The notes under the pieces are model-generated. The model had not been told where the DNA came from. It worked only from the letters and a program-made list of their open reading frames with translations, and did no database searches. DNA of 50,170 nucleotides from Streptomyces triticisoli (GTDB lineage: Bacteria > Actinomycetota > Actinomycetes > Streptomycetales > Streptomycetaceae): positions 1-50,170 of the forward strand of contig NZ_QFDQ01000225.1 of NCBI RefSeq assembly GCF_003270085.1. The letters run 5' to 3'. This document shows, piece by piece, positions 1-7,844 of this stretch (its first letter is position 1; each line of letters starts with the position of its first letter). The translations under genes and the position numbers were made by a program.

Positions 1-98
1 CGTGCCTGCCCGCGGCGCCCGGCCGCGGCCGCGGCCGGCGCGGACGACACGGCTGCCGCCGTGGCCGCTGCGAGCACACCTCGTCTGGACATGCGCAT
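1..98 (-). CDS. N-terminus of a Tat-exported protein (partial, runs off left edge)
   Basis: Reading leftwards from an ATG at 98 gives about 32 codons that begin MRMSRRGVLAAATAAAV and continue with an alanine-rich stretch. The twin arginines, the short hydrophobic core and the alanine-rich end form a typical Tat signal peptide. A GGAGG sits six bases before the ATG, which supports this start over the second ATG two codons later. Only the signal peptide lies in the window, so the mature enzyme cannot be named. The gene diverges from the SDR gene and shares the 99-260 promoter region with it, so the operator there could affect both. Confidence 0.6.
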   Translation of the reverse strand, partial: MRMSRRGVLAAATAAAVSSAPAAAAAGRRGQA

Positions 99-192
99 GG
101 GTGACCTCCGTGAGTGTGGAAGGTGCGTGCCGTGTGTCGTGCGTTGCCGTGCTCACCCTTTACGTTGCTGCGGTCACCCTTCCCCTTACACA

Positions 193-208
193 TACCGACC
201 GGTTAGTC
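193..208. promoter_or_regulatory. TetR-type operator copy 1, upstream of the SDR gene
   Basis: The core ACCGACCGGTTAGT is an imperfect inverted repeat about 55-67 bases before the SDR start. It overlaps TAGTCT (204-209), a possible -10 box. A nearly identical palindrome lies at 4195-4212 before the APH/acyl-CoA dehydrogenase unit. ACCGACCGGTCGGT-like palindromes are common TetR-family sites, so autoregulation by the TetR gene at 1182-1775 is the likely explanation. Confidence 0.55.
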
Positions 209-260
209 TGACGCGGCGGAGCCGATGCGCCTCGTGTCGCAGCCATGTCGAAGGAGACCG

Positions 261-1025
261 ATGGTGGAAGCCGTGCAGAATGCGGGAGTGGTCGTCACCG
301 GGGCCGGCGGGGGTATCGGCGCCGCGCTGGCCCGCCGGTTCGCCGCCGAGGGGGCGCGGGTCGTCGTCAACGACCTCGACGCCGGGAAGGCGGAGGCCGT
401 CGCCGGGGAGATCGGCGGCATCGCGGTGCCGGGCGACGCCTCCGCGACCGTGGCCGAGGCCCGCGACGCGCTCGGCGGCACGATCGACGTCTACTGTGCC
501 AACGCGGGCCTGGCCTCCGGCGGTTCGGAGGCGGCCGGCGAGGAGGTCTGGGCGCGCGCCTGGGACGTCAACGTCATGGCCCACGTCCGCGCCGCCGAGG
601 AACTGCTCCCCGCCTGGCTGGAGCGCGGCAGCGGCCGGTTCGTCTCCACCGTCTCCGCGGCCGGACTGCTCACCATGATCGGCGCCGCCCCGTACAGCGT
701 CACCAAGCACGGCGCCTACGCCTTCGCCGAGTGGCTGTCGCTGACGTACCGTCACCGCGGGATCAAGGTGCACGCGATCTGCCCGCAGGGCGTGCGCACC
801 GACATGCTGGCCGGTGCCGGCAGCGCGGGCGACCTGGTGCTCCAGCCGACCGCGATCGAGCCGGAGAGCGTGGCCGACGCCCTGTTCAAGGGCATGGCGG
901 AGGACCGCTTCCTGATCCTGCCGCACCCCGAGGTCGCCGGCTACTACCAGGCCAGGGCCGCCCACCCCGACCGCTGGCTGACGAACATGAACCACATCCA
1001 GCGCACGTGGGAGGAGACCCGGTGA
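261..1025 (+). CDS. Short-chain dehydrogenase/reductase (SDR)
   Basis: This is a 254-residue classical SDR, an NAD(P)-dependent oxidoreductase probably acting on a hydroxyacyl or ketoacyl compound. The Rossmann motif TGAGGGIG lies at about residues 13-20, the ANAG-type motif follows, and the active site is Ser plus YSVTK. ATG 261 has AAGGAG four bases upstream, better than the upstream ATG at 225, which has no ribosome binding site. Its stop overlaps the GTG start of the ligase remnant, and TetR follows, so the three form one unit. Sharing an operator with the ACAD/APH unit suggests a role in the same acyl-CoA pathway. The substrate cannot be read from the sequence. Confidence 0.85.
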   Translation: MVEAVQNAGVVVTGAGGGIGAALARRFAAEGARVVVNDLDAGKAEAVAGEIGGIAVPGDASATVAEARDALGGTIDVYCANAGLASGGSEAAGEEVWARAWDVNVMAHVRAAEELLPAWLERGSGRFVSTVSAAGLLTMIGAAPYSVTKHGAYAFAEWLSLTYRHRGIKVHAICPQGVRTDMLAGAGSAGDLVLQPTAIEPESVADALFKGMAEDRFLILPHPEVAGYYQARAAHPDRWLTNMNHIQRTWEETR

Positions 1026-1156
1026 CCGCCTCCCGCCACGCGGCCGGGCCCTGGCCCGCCCACCTCGGGACCGGGGTCCTGCCGGACTCGCCGAGAACGG
1101 CAAGTGGGAAGATCCTCCGTCGGGAACTTCGTTCTCGTACGCACGACAGCGAGTAG
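1022..1156 (+). pseudogene. Remnant of an acyl-CoA synthetase (AMP-binding enzyme), internally deleted
   Basis: A GTG at 1022 overlaps the SDR stop and opens a 44-codon frame. Its end, PRTASGKILRRELRSR, is the conserved C-terminal lysine motif (PRTxSGKxxRREL) of class I adenylate-forming acyl-CoA ligases, where the Lys contacts the adenylate. Everything between a short N-terminus and this motif, normally over 450 residues, is absent, yet the frame stays open, as expected for an in-frame internal deletion. It sits where such operons usually have the ligase, between SDR and TetR. It cannot be catalytic. The alternative that only a C-terminal fragment survived behind an unrelated start cannot be excluded. 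Confidence 0.7.
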
Positions 1157-1181
1157 GACCACGGAAGGCAGGTGGCGGCAG

Positions 1182-1775
1182 GTGCCCAGGACGACGGACT
1201 CAGGCGGCACTCCGGTGCCGCAGCGGCTCCTGGCCGCCGCCACCCGGCTCTTCGCCGAGCAGGGCTACGACCGCACCTCCGTGCAGGAGATCGTCGAGGC
1301 GGCCGGCGTCACCAAGGGGGCGCTCTACCACTACTTCGGCTCCAAGGACGACCTCCTGCACGAGGTGTACGCGCGCGTGCTGCGCCTCCAGCAGGAGCGC
1401 CTGGACGCCTTCGCGGACGCCGACGAGCCGGTCGAGAAGCGGCTGCGGGACGCGGCGGCGGACGTGGTGGTGACCACCATCGAGAACCTCGACGACGCGT
1501 CGATCTTCTTCCGCTCGATGCACCACCTGAGCCCGGAGAAGAACAAGCAGGTGCGCGCCGAGCGCCGGCGCTACCACGAACGCTTCCGCGCGCTCATCGA
1601 GGAGGGCCAGCAGGCGGGCGTCTTCTCCACGGCGAACCCGGCCGACCTGGTGGTCGACTACCACTTCGGCTCCGTCCACCACCTGTCGACCTGGTACCGC
1701 CCGGACGGCCCGCTGAGCCCCCAGCAGGTCGCCGACCACCTGGCGGACCTGCTGCTGCGCGCACTGCGCCCGTGA
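1182..1775 (+). CDS. TetR/AcrR family transcriptional regulator
   Basis: This is a 197-residue TetR regulator. The N-terminal helix-turn-helix, about residues 13-60, includes the signature VTKGALYHYFGSKDDLL. The remainder is the helical ligand and dimer domain. GTG 1182 follows AGGTGG by six bases; a longer start at 1104 would overlap the ligase remnant and adds an unconserved tail. It is the last gene of the SDR unit and faces the acyl-CoA dehydrogenase. Its likely targets are the two ACCGACCGGT palindromes at 193-208 and 4195-4212, making it a local repressor of fatty-acid-like catabolism whose inducer may be an acyl-CoA. Confidence 0.88.
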   Translation: MPRTTDSGGTPVPQRLLAAATRLFAEQGYDRTSVQEIVEAAGVTKGALYHYFGSKDDLLHEVYARVLRLQQERLDAFADADEPVEKRLRDAAADVVVTTIENLDDASIFFRSMHHLSPEKNKQVRAERRRYHERFRALIEEGQQAGVFSTANPADLVVDYHFGSVHHLSTWYRPDGPLSPQQVADHLADLLLRALRP

Positions 1776-1804
1776 GTGTTCAGCCCGTCCGGGACCGAAG
1801 CGGG

Positions 1805-1829
1805 GTCCGGGGGTGCAGCCCCCGGGGAC
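1805..1829. terminator. Hairpin between convergent TetR and ACAD genes
   Basis: CCGGGGG (1807-1813) pairs with CCCCCGG (1819-1825) across a five-base loop, and GTCC/GGAC extends the stem with a bulge. It lies between two convergent stops and can serve both strands. Confidence 0.5.
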
Positions 1830-1904
1830 GGAACGGGACGGGGCTGGACGGGACGGGTAGGGGCGGCGGGGTGGAAAACCCTCCCCGGCCGCCCCCCCCA
1901 CGCG

Positions 1905-3128
1905 TCACAGGTACCGCTTCAGCTCCCGCCGTGCCAGCGACCGCTGATGGACCTCGTCCGGACCGTCCGCGATCATCAGCGTGCGCGCCCCCGCGTACAG
2001 CTCCGCCAGCGGAAAGTCCTGGCTGACACCCCCCGCGCCGTACAGCTGGATCGCCCGGTCGAGGATGTCCACCACCGCCCGCGGCGTGGCGATCTTGATG
2101 GCCTGGATCTCGGTGTGCGCCCCCCGGTTGCCCACGGTGTCCATCAGCCACGCCGTCTTCAGTACCAGCAGCCGCAGCTGCTCGACGGTCACCCGCGCAT
2201 CCGCGATCCAGTTCTGCACCACACCCTGCTGGGCCAGGGCCTTCCCGAACGCCGTACGGGACACCGCCCGCCGGCACATCAGCTCGATCGCCCGCTCGGC
2301 CATGCCGATCAGCCGCATGCAGTGGTGGATACGGCCCGGGCCGAGGCGTGCTTGCGCGATGGCGAACCCGCCGCCCTCCTCGCCGATGATGTGGGACACC
2401 GGCACGCGCGCGTGGTCGAACACCACCTCGGCGTGACCGCCGTGAGAGTGGTCCTCGTATCCGAACACCCGCATCGCCCGCTCGATCGTGACGCCGGGCG
2501 TGTCGCGCGGCACGAGCACCATGGACTGCTGACGGCGGATGTCCGGCCCGTCCGGGTCCGTCTTCCCCATCACGATGAAGATCTTGCAGTCCGGGTTCAT
2601 CGCGCCCGAGATGTACCACTTGCGACCGGTGATGACGTACTCGTCCGTGCCATCGGAGGCTCGCTCGATGCGCGTGGTGATGTTGGTGGCGTCCGAGGAG
2701 GCCACCTCCGGCTCGGTCATCGCGAACGCCGAGCGGATCTCACCGGCGAGCAGCGGCTCGAGCCACTGCTTCTTCTGCCGCTCGTCGCCGAATTGGGCGA
2801 GCACCTCCATGTTGCCCGTGTCGGGGGCCGCGCAGTTGGTGGCGGTGGGCGCCAACTGCGGGGAACGGCCGGTGATCTCGGCGAGCGGGGCGTACTGCAG
2901 GTTGGTCAGCCCGGCGCCGTGCTCGGCGTCCGGCAGGAAGAGGTTCCACAGGCCCTGCCGGCGAGCCTCGGCCTTCAGCTCCTCCACCACGGCCGGGGTG
3001 TCCCAGGGGGAGGCCAGCGCGGCCCGCTGCTCCTCCGCCACCGCCTCGGCCGGGTAGACGTACTCGTCCATGAAGGCCAGGAGCCTGGCGCGCAGCTCCT
3101 CGGTGCGCGCGTCGAACGCGAAGTCCAT
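1905..3128 (-). CDS. Acyl-CoA dehydrogenase family protein (ACAD10/11-like)
   Basis: The 407-residue flavoprotein has the full ACAD layout: N-terminal helices, a beta domain with the motif AFAMTEPEVASSDATNI, and the C-terminal helical domain. The C-terminal stretch GAGGVSQDFPLAELYA followed by ADGPDEVH is the form seen in ACAD10/ACAD11. In that family the enzyme works with an APH-type kinase on 4-hydroxyacyl-CoAs. Here the kinase gene is immediately upstream with five bases between stop and start. AGGAAGG precedes the ATG. Canonical alpha,beta-desaturation of a short or branched acyl-CoA remains possible; the kinase partner favours the 4-hydroxy acid reading. Confidence 0.85.
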   Translation of the reverse strand: MDFAFDARTEELRARLLAFMDEYVYPAEAVAEEQRAALASPWDTPAVVEELKAEARRQGLWNLFLPDAEHGAGLTNLQYAPLAEITGRSPQLAPTATNCAAPDTGNMEVLAQFGDERQKKQWLEPLLAGEIRSAFAMTEPEVASSDATNITTRIERASDGTDEYVITGRKWYISGAMNPDCKIFIVMGKTDPDGPDIRRQQSMVLVPRDTPGVTIERAMRVFGYEDHSHGGHAEVVFDHARVPVSHIIGEEGGGFAIAQARLGPGRIHHCMRLIGMAERAIELMCRRAVSRTAFGKALAQQGVVQNWIADARVTVEQLRLLVLKTAWLMDTVGNRGAHTEIQAIKIATPRAVVDILDRAIQLYGAGGVSQDFPLAELYAGARTLMIADGPDEVHQRSLARRELKRYL

Positions 3129-3133
3129 GTCTC

Positions 3134-4156
3134 TCAGCCTTCCTGAAGAGTGGTCAGTCCGTGGTCGATGAAGACGGGCACGAGGTCGCCGATGCGGTCG
3201 AAGCCCCGCCCGACCGTCTGGCCGAGCGTGTACCGGTAGTGGATGCCCTCCAGGATCACGGCCAGCTTGAACCAGGCGAACGCCGTGTACCAGGAGACGG
3301 CCGAGACGTCGCGCCCCGACCGCGTGGCGTACCGCTCGATCAGCTCGGCGGGGGAGGGGTGCCCGGCCGCCGCGGCCGTCGTGGACACGGGCGAGTCGGG
3401 CAGGTCCAGCGGCGCGCTGTACATCGCCAGCAGACCCAGGTCGGTGAGCGGGTCGCCGAGCGTGGACATCTCCCAGTCGAGGACCGCCTCGATCCGGTCG
3501 TCCGCCCCGATCAGGACGTTGTCGAGCCGGTAGTCGCCGTGTACCACGGCCGGCGCGGGGGAGTGGGGCAGCGCGCGCCCGAGCGCCGCGTGCAGTTCGT
3601 CGATGCCGGCGAGCTCGCGGTTGCGGGAGGCGTCCAGCTGCTTGCCCCAGCGCCGCAGCTGCCGGTCCAGGAAGCCCTCGGGCCGGCCGAAGTCGGCGAG
3701 CCCCACCTCGGCGGGGTCCACCGCGTGCAGCGCGACGAGGGTGTCCACCAGCGACAGCACGGCGTTCCGGGTGCGCTCCTCACCCAGCGGGGCGAGCTGG
3801 CCGGCGGTGCGGTACGGGGTGCCCTCGACGAACTCCATGACGTAGAACGGCGCGCCCAGCACCTCCTCGTCCTCGCACAGCAGCACCGGGCCCGGCACCG
3901 GCACGTCGGTCGGGTGCAGGGCGCTGATCACCCGATGCTCGCGCTTCATGTCGTGCGCGGTGGCCAGGACGTGGCCGAGCGGGGGACGCCGTACGACCCA
4001 TGTCGAGGCGCCGTCCGAGACCGCGTACGTCAGGTTCGACCGTCCGCCCTCGATCAGCCGGCCGGTCAGGGGGCCCTGTGCCAGGCCGGGCCGCTCTCGG
4101 TCGAGCAGCCCGCGCAGCCGGTCGAGATCGAGTCCGGGCGGGTGGTCGGGGCTCAT
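3134..4156 (-). CDS. APH-family phosphotransferase (ACAD10/11 kinase-domain-like)
   Basis: The 340-residue kinase-fold protein carries the phosphotransferase loop HGDYRLDNVLIG and the metal-binding DWEMSTLGDPLTDLG. This is the arrangement of the APH domain fused to ACAD10/11 in animals and of LvaA in the levulinate pathway, which phosphorylate the 4-hydroxyl of acyl-CoAs. ATG 4156 has TAGGAG seven bases upstream; a longer frame to 4249 would run through the operator and is unlikely. It heads a two-gene operon with the acyl-CoA dehydrogenase. True antibiotic resistance is improbable given this context. Confidence 0.83.
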   Translation of the reverse strand: MSPDHPPGLDLDRLRGLLDRERPGLAQGPLTGRLIEGGRSNLTYAVSDGASTWVVRRPPLGHVLATAHDMKREHRVISALHPTDVPVPGPVLLCEDEEVLGAPFYVMEFVEGTPYRTAGQLAPLGEERTRNAVLSLVDTLVALHAVDPAEVGLADFGRPEGFLDRQLRRWGKQLDASRNRELAGIDELHAALGRALPHSPAPAVVHGDYRLDNVLIGADDRIEAVLDWEMSTLGDPLTDLGLLAMYSAPLDLPDSPVSTTAAAAGHPSPAELIERYATRSGRDVSAVSWYTAFAWFKLAVILEGIHYRYTLGQTVGRGFDRIGDLVPVFIDHGLTTLQEG

Positions 4157-4194
4157 GATCGCTCCTACGGGCGGGTGAAGGGGACCCGACCATG

Positions 4195-4212
4195 ATGCCG
4201 ACCGGTCGGTAT
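4195..4212. promoter_or_regulatory. TetR-type operator copy 2, upstream of the APH/ACAD operon
   Basis: ATGCCGACCGGTCGGTAT is palindromic except for one base pair, with the perfect core CCGACCGGTCGG. It lies 39-56 bases before the kinase start. Copy 1 at 193-208 shares ACCGACCGGT-like sequence, so both transcription units are probably controlled by the same TetR. Confidence 0.6.
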
Positions 4213-4309
4213 GCCGTCCAGTGCGCGAACCGGACGTGACCGTCGCCACGACGGTACGGCAGCTCCCCGCGCGGTGCGCCGGGAGCTGCCGAGAGTGGTC
4301 CGGGGTGAC

Positions 4310-4606
4310 TCAGTGGTCGTCCCAGTGGCCGTCGTGCGCGGCGTGCCGGTGCCCGTCGTGCAGGTAGTCGACGTGGTCGCCGTGGAGCACGTGCGCGTGT
4401 CCGCAGTTCTCGCCGTGCTGGTGTTCGTGGCCCTCGTGCGCGGTGTGGCCGCTGGGCTCGCACTCGTCCCAGTGGCCGGCGTGCTCGCGATGCAGGTGCC
4501 CGTCGTGCGCGTAGTCGACGTGATCGCCGTGCGGCACCTGCGTGTGCCCGCAGTCCGGGCCGTGGGTGTGGGGGTGGGACGGGTGTTCCTGGTGAAGGAC
4601 GGTCAT
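4310..4606 (-). CDS. Histidine-rich putative metal-binding protein with two 30-residue repeats
   Basis: This is a 98-residue protein with 28 histidines and three cysteines. Residues about 19-48 and 68-97 are two copies of one unit; each contains a CGH start, the sequence HGDHVDY, then HDGH and GHWD. There is no signal peptide or membrane segment, so it is cytosolic. The composition points to binding of zinc, nickel or copper, as a store or chaperone, but no function is shown. ATG 4606 is chosen because the repeats and His pattern begin right after it; the frame continues upstream only as noise. The gene follows the cytochrome b/molybdopterin genes on the same strand. Confidence 0.72.
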   Translation of the reverse strand: MTVLHQEHPSHPHTHGPDCGHTQVPHGDHVDYAHDGHLHREHAGHWDECEPSGHTAHEGHEHQHGENCGHAHVLHGDHVDYLHDGHRHAAHDGHWDDH

Positions 4607-4735
4607 GGTGGTCACCTTCGGAGGTGTCGGGGAGGAGGTGCCGGGGAGACGGCGATGACGGTGGACAGGCTGCCACGCAAAGGGGGTGTGTCCGAGCATC
4701 CGGCTCATGTGGTGGGCGAGTGCCTCGGAACAGGG

Positions 4736-4753
4736 CAATGCGCCCAATGCGGC
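4736..4753. repeat. Nine-base tandem repeat upstream of the His-rich gene
   Basis: CAATGCGCC is followed directly by CAATGCGGC, in the 146-base gap before the histidine-rich gene and at the cytochrome b stop. It may be part of a metal-responsive operator or chance. Confidence 0.3.
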
Positions 4754-5379
4754 TAGGGTCGCCACAGCGGGTGTTCGTCGGCCGCCCAGGCGTGGGTCAC
4801 CAGGCCCGTGCGCAGGCCTCGGCGGGCTTCCGGGTCGCCGAGGGCCATGCCGATGTGGCCGGCCAGGACGATGCCGATGGTCAGGGCGAGCCAGTCGTGG
4901 ACGAAGGTCGCGCCGGTGCGCCAGGCCAGAGGCGTGAGGTGGGTGAACCACATCATCAGACCGGTGCCGAGCATGACCAGGCCGGCTCCGGCGATCCAGG
5001 CGGCGTAGATCTTCTGGCCGGCGTTGAACTTGCCGGCCGGGCGCGAGGAGCGGCGTTTGTCGCGGTACAGGGCGGCGCGCAGCCAGAGGCGGTCGTGCGG
5101 GCCGAAGCGGTCGAGGAGGCGCAGGTCGGCGCGGAAGGCGCGGGAGGCCAGACCCAGCAGGACCGGTGCGGGCAGGGCGAGCCCGGCGCACTCGTGGACG
5201 CGGACCACCAGCTCGCGGCGGCCGACGAGTTCGGCGAGCGGGGGGACGTACAGGCAGGCCGCCGTCACCACGCACACGCCCATCAGCGCGGCCGTGGTCC
5301 GGTGCACCCACCGCTCGGCCCGGGTGAAGCGGCGGACGCGGGTGCCGGCCGGGGCCGGGGTGTCAGCCCGTAGGGACAT
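4753..5379 (-). CDS. Cytochrome b561-type membrane protein, partner of the molybdopterin oxidoreductase
   Basis: The 208-residue protein has four predicted hydrophobic segments, each with a histidine suited to haem ligation: WVHR near residue 26, VRVHECAGL, FVHDWLALTIG and LAGHIGMALG. This is the layout of formate-dehydrogenase-gamma or thiosulfate-reductase-like cytochrome b subunits. Its start overlaps the end of the upstream molybdopterin gene by 17 bases, so the two are translationally coupled. It would pass electrons between the quinone pool and the exported oxidoreductase. The precise reaction is not determined. Confidence 0.78.
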   Translation of the reverse strand: MSLRADTPAPAGTRVRRFTRAERWVHRTTAALMGVCVVTAACLYVPPLAELVGRRELVVRVHECAGLALPAPVLLGLASRAFRADLRLLDRFGPHDRLWLRAALYRDKRRSSRPAGKFNAGQKIYAAWIAGAGLVMLGTGLMMWFTHLTPLAWRTGATFVHDWLALTIGIVLAGHIGMALGDPEARRGLRTGLVTHAWAADEHPLWRP

Positions 5380-6052
5380 CGGTCCGTCCGTTCGAGCGGC
5401 CGACCCAGGCGTCGACGTCGTAGCCGAGGTGTTCCCAGTAGCCGGGCTCGACGCGGTCGGTGACGGTGATGCCGGAGAGCCACTTGGCCGACTTGTAGAA
5501 GTACATGGGGGCGACGTACAGGCGGACCGGGCCGCCGTGTTCGTGGACCAGGTCCCTGTTCTGCATGCGCAGCGCGACCAGGACGTCGGAGCGGCGGGCC
5601 TGGGCGAGGGTGAGGCTCTCGCTGTAGGTGCCGTCGAAGCAGGTGAAGCGCACGGCTCCGGCGCGGGCCCGCACCCCGGCCAGGTCGAGCAGGTGGGACA
5701 GCCGTACGCCCTCGAAGGGCGTGCCGGGCACCCGCCAGCCGGTGACGCACTGGACGTCACGGACCATGCGGGTCCGGGGCATGGCCCGGAGGTCGGCCAG
5801 TGTGTACGTCGCCGGGTGGTCGACGAGGCCGTCGACGGTGAGGCGGTAGGCCGTGGCGTCCTTGTGCGGGACGGACGCGGCGACCGAGTAGTAGCGGAAG
5901 CCGCCGCCGTTGGGAAGCAGGCCGCTCAGACCTGTGGGGTCCCTGCCGGAGACGGCACCGAGGACGCCCTCCAGGCCGCGTTGCAGCGTGGGCGCGGCGA
6001 CCACGCCCAGCGCGCCGAGGCCGAGGGTGCCGAGGAAGACGCGGCGGCCCAT
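5363..6052 (-). CDS. Tat-exported molybdopterin-dependent oxidoreductase (sulfite oxidase / MsrP-like)
   Basis: The protein has a twin-arginine signal, MGRRVFLGTLGLG, then the sulfite-oxidase-type molybdopterin fold. The molybdenum-ligating cysteine is in VQCVTGW, followed by GVRLSHLLDLAGV and a C-terminal HGGPVRLYV motif. ATG 6052 has GGAGG eight bases upstream; a GTG at 6091 in the same frame would add 13 residues and cannot be excluded. With about 229 residues it is a compact single-domain version. The coupled cytochrome b downstream parallels MsrPQ-like pairs that reduce oxidised methionine or small S-oxides outside the membrane. That substrate is inferred from the family. Confidence 0.8.
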   Translation of the reverse strand: MGRRVFLGTLGLGALGVVAAPTLQRGLEGVLGAVSGRDPTGLSGLLPNGGGFRYYSVAASVPHKDATAYRLTVDGLVDHPATYTLADLRAMPRTRMVRDVQCVTGWRVPGTPFEGVRLSHLLDLAGVRARAGAVRFTCFDGTYSESLTLAQARRSDVLVALRMQNRDLVHEHGGPVRLYVAPMYFYKSAKWLSGITVTDRVEPGYWEHLGYDVDAWVGRSNGRTDVPTG

Positions 6053-6197
6053 CGGGCGGCCCTCCTCCTCGGGGGGCGGTTCAGGGCTCACCCCTTCATT
6101 CGAACACCCGTGACCCCGGCGGACCAGGGGTCACGGGTGCTCGTCGGACTTCCGTCATGCTTTCTCACGTCTTTCTCAGGCCGGGCGACGCCTCGCC

Positions 6198-7769
6198 CTA
6201 CCGCCTCTCCTCCATCGCCTCCTCCGCCGCCTTCTCCAGCTGGAACGCCTCGTTGCCCAGGCCGATGCGGGCGTGCGCCTCCGGCCGGCGGGAGCGCAGG
6301 ACGGCGCCCTGGACCAGGCCGACGACGAGGGCGAGGCCGATGATGCCGGGCAGCACCCAGCTCAGGGCCGAGCCGGGGCCGGCGTCGACCAGGACGTCGA
6401 AGTCCTTGACGGTGTAGGTGGCGATCACCAGCAGGGCCAGGCCCGCCAGGGCGGAGGTCACCAGCCGCCAGGCCTGCGCGGCCGCCGCTCCGCGCCGTAC
6501 GAAGAAGACGATCACCGACAGGGAGGCCGTGGCCATCAGGACGATCACGCCGAGCGCGCCGAGGTTGCCGAACCAGGTGAACAGGTGCAGCACGGGCGCG
6601 GTCGGGTCGCCGGCCGGCTTGTCGTCGGTGGCCGCGAAGACGATCACGACGACCAGCGAGACGATCGTCTGGGAGAGCGATCCGGTCGCGGGGGCGCCGC
6701 TGCTGCTGGAGGTGCGGCCGAAGGCCGCCGGCAGCAGGCCCTCGCGGCCCATGGCGAAGGCGTAGCGGGCGACGACGTTGTGGAAGCTGAGCATGGCCGC
6801 GAACATGCCGGTCACGAACAGCATGTGCAGGACGTCGGTGAAGGTGGCGCCGAGCCGGGACTCGGTCAGGGTGAACAGCAGCCCGGCGCTCTCCTGCTGC
6901 GCCGCGCCGACGATCGCCGAGGGGCCGGTGGCGACGGTGAGCGCCCAGCTGCTGATCGCGAAGAACACGGCGACGCCGCCGACGGCGAGGAACATCACGC
7001 GCGGGACCAGGATGTGCGGGCGGCTGGTTTCCTCGGCGTACACCGGGGCCTGCTCGAAGCCGAGGAAGGCGGCGATGCAGAAGCACAGCGCGGTGCCGAT
7101 GCCGGCGCCGGAGAGCGTCTCGGGGCTGAAGGCGTGCAGGGACAGGCCCTCCCTGGCGGGGTCGGCGACCGCGGCCACGTCGAAGATCACGACGAGGACG
7201 ACCTCGATGACCAGCAACACGCCGAGCACGCGCGCGTTGACGTCGATCTTCAGCCAGCCGAGCACGCCGACGACGGCCGCGGCGGCGAGGGCCGGTATCC
7301 ACCAGGCGACGGTGAGACCGGCGTAGGTGGCGAACAGGTTGGAGACCTCGAAGCCGAAGATCCCGTAGATGCCGGCCTGGAGGGCGTTGTAGGCGACGAG
7401 GGCGACCAGGGCCGCGCCCGCGCCCGCCGTGCCGCCGAGGCCGCGGGAGATATACGCGTAGAAGGCGCCCGCGTTGTGGACGTGGCGGCTCATCTCCGCG
7501 TACCCGACGCTGAAGAGGATCAGCACCGTGCCGAGGATCACGAAGAGCAGCGGCTGGCCGACGATCCCCATCACCGCGAATGCGGTGGGCATGACACCTG
7601 CGACCACCATGAGCGGGGCGGTCGCGGCGAGGACGGAGAGCAGCAGGCCCCCCGTGCCGAGGCGGTCGGCGCGCAGGGCGCGCTCCTGGCCCTTGAAGGT
7701 GCTGATGCCACTTCCGTCGGCGGTGGTGTCGGTGGTGGTTCTGCTCGTGCTCGAACTGCCCGTCGTCAT
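6198..7769 (-). CDS. APC-superfamily amino acid permease
   Basis: The 523-residue membrane protein has about 12 hydrophobic segments and the APC-type first helix region, LSVLAATAPLMVVAGVMPTAF. GFEQAPVYAEE lies in the sixth-helix region typical of amino acid permeases. The hydrophilic Ser/Thr-rich N-terminus and the C-terminal tail are cytosolic. It imports an amino acid or amine by proton or sodium symport, with the substrate not assignable. It stands alone, with the molybdopterin gene downstream on the same strand and a hexanucleotide repeat in its upstream gap. Confidence 0.85.
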   Translation of the reverse strand: MTTGSSSTSRTTTDTTADGSGISTFKGQERALRADRLGTGGLLLSVLAATAPLMVVAGVMPTAFAVMGIVGQPLLFVILGTVLILFSVGYAEMSRHVHNAGAFYAYISRGLGGTAGAGAALVALVAYNALQAGIYGIFGFEVSNLFATYAGLTVAWWIPALAAAAVVGVLGWLKIDVNARVLGVLLVIEVVLVVIFDVAAVADPAREGLSLHAFSPETLSGAGIGTALCFCIAAFLGFEQAPVYAEETSRPHILVPRVMFLAVGGVAVFFAISSWALTVATGPSAIVGAAQQESAGLLFTLTESRLGATFTDVLHMLFVTGMFAAMLSFHNVVARYAFAMGREGLLPAAFGRTSSSSGAPATGSLSQTIVSLVVVIVFAATDDKPAGDPTAPVLHLFTWFGNLGALGVIVLMATASLSVIVFFVRRGAAAAQAWRLVTSALAGLALLVIATYTVKDFDVLVDAGPGSALSWVLPGIIGLALVVGLVQGAVLRSRRPEAHARIGLGNEAFQLEKAAEEAMEERR

Positions 7770-7844
7770 CGGGGGGCTCGTCCTCTCGGGCTCGGGGTCA
7801 GGGGCGTTGGCCGTACGGGGGTGCGGGCTTGCGGGCTTGCGTTC

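Noticed and set aside
3134..4156. Aminoglycoside resistance gene
   Set aside because: The APH fold alone is not evidence of resistance; its operon partner and motifs point to acyl-CoA metabolism.
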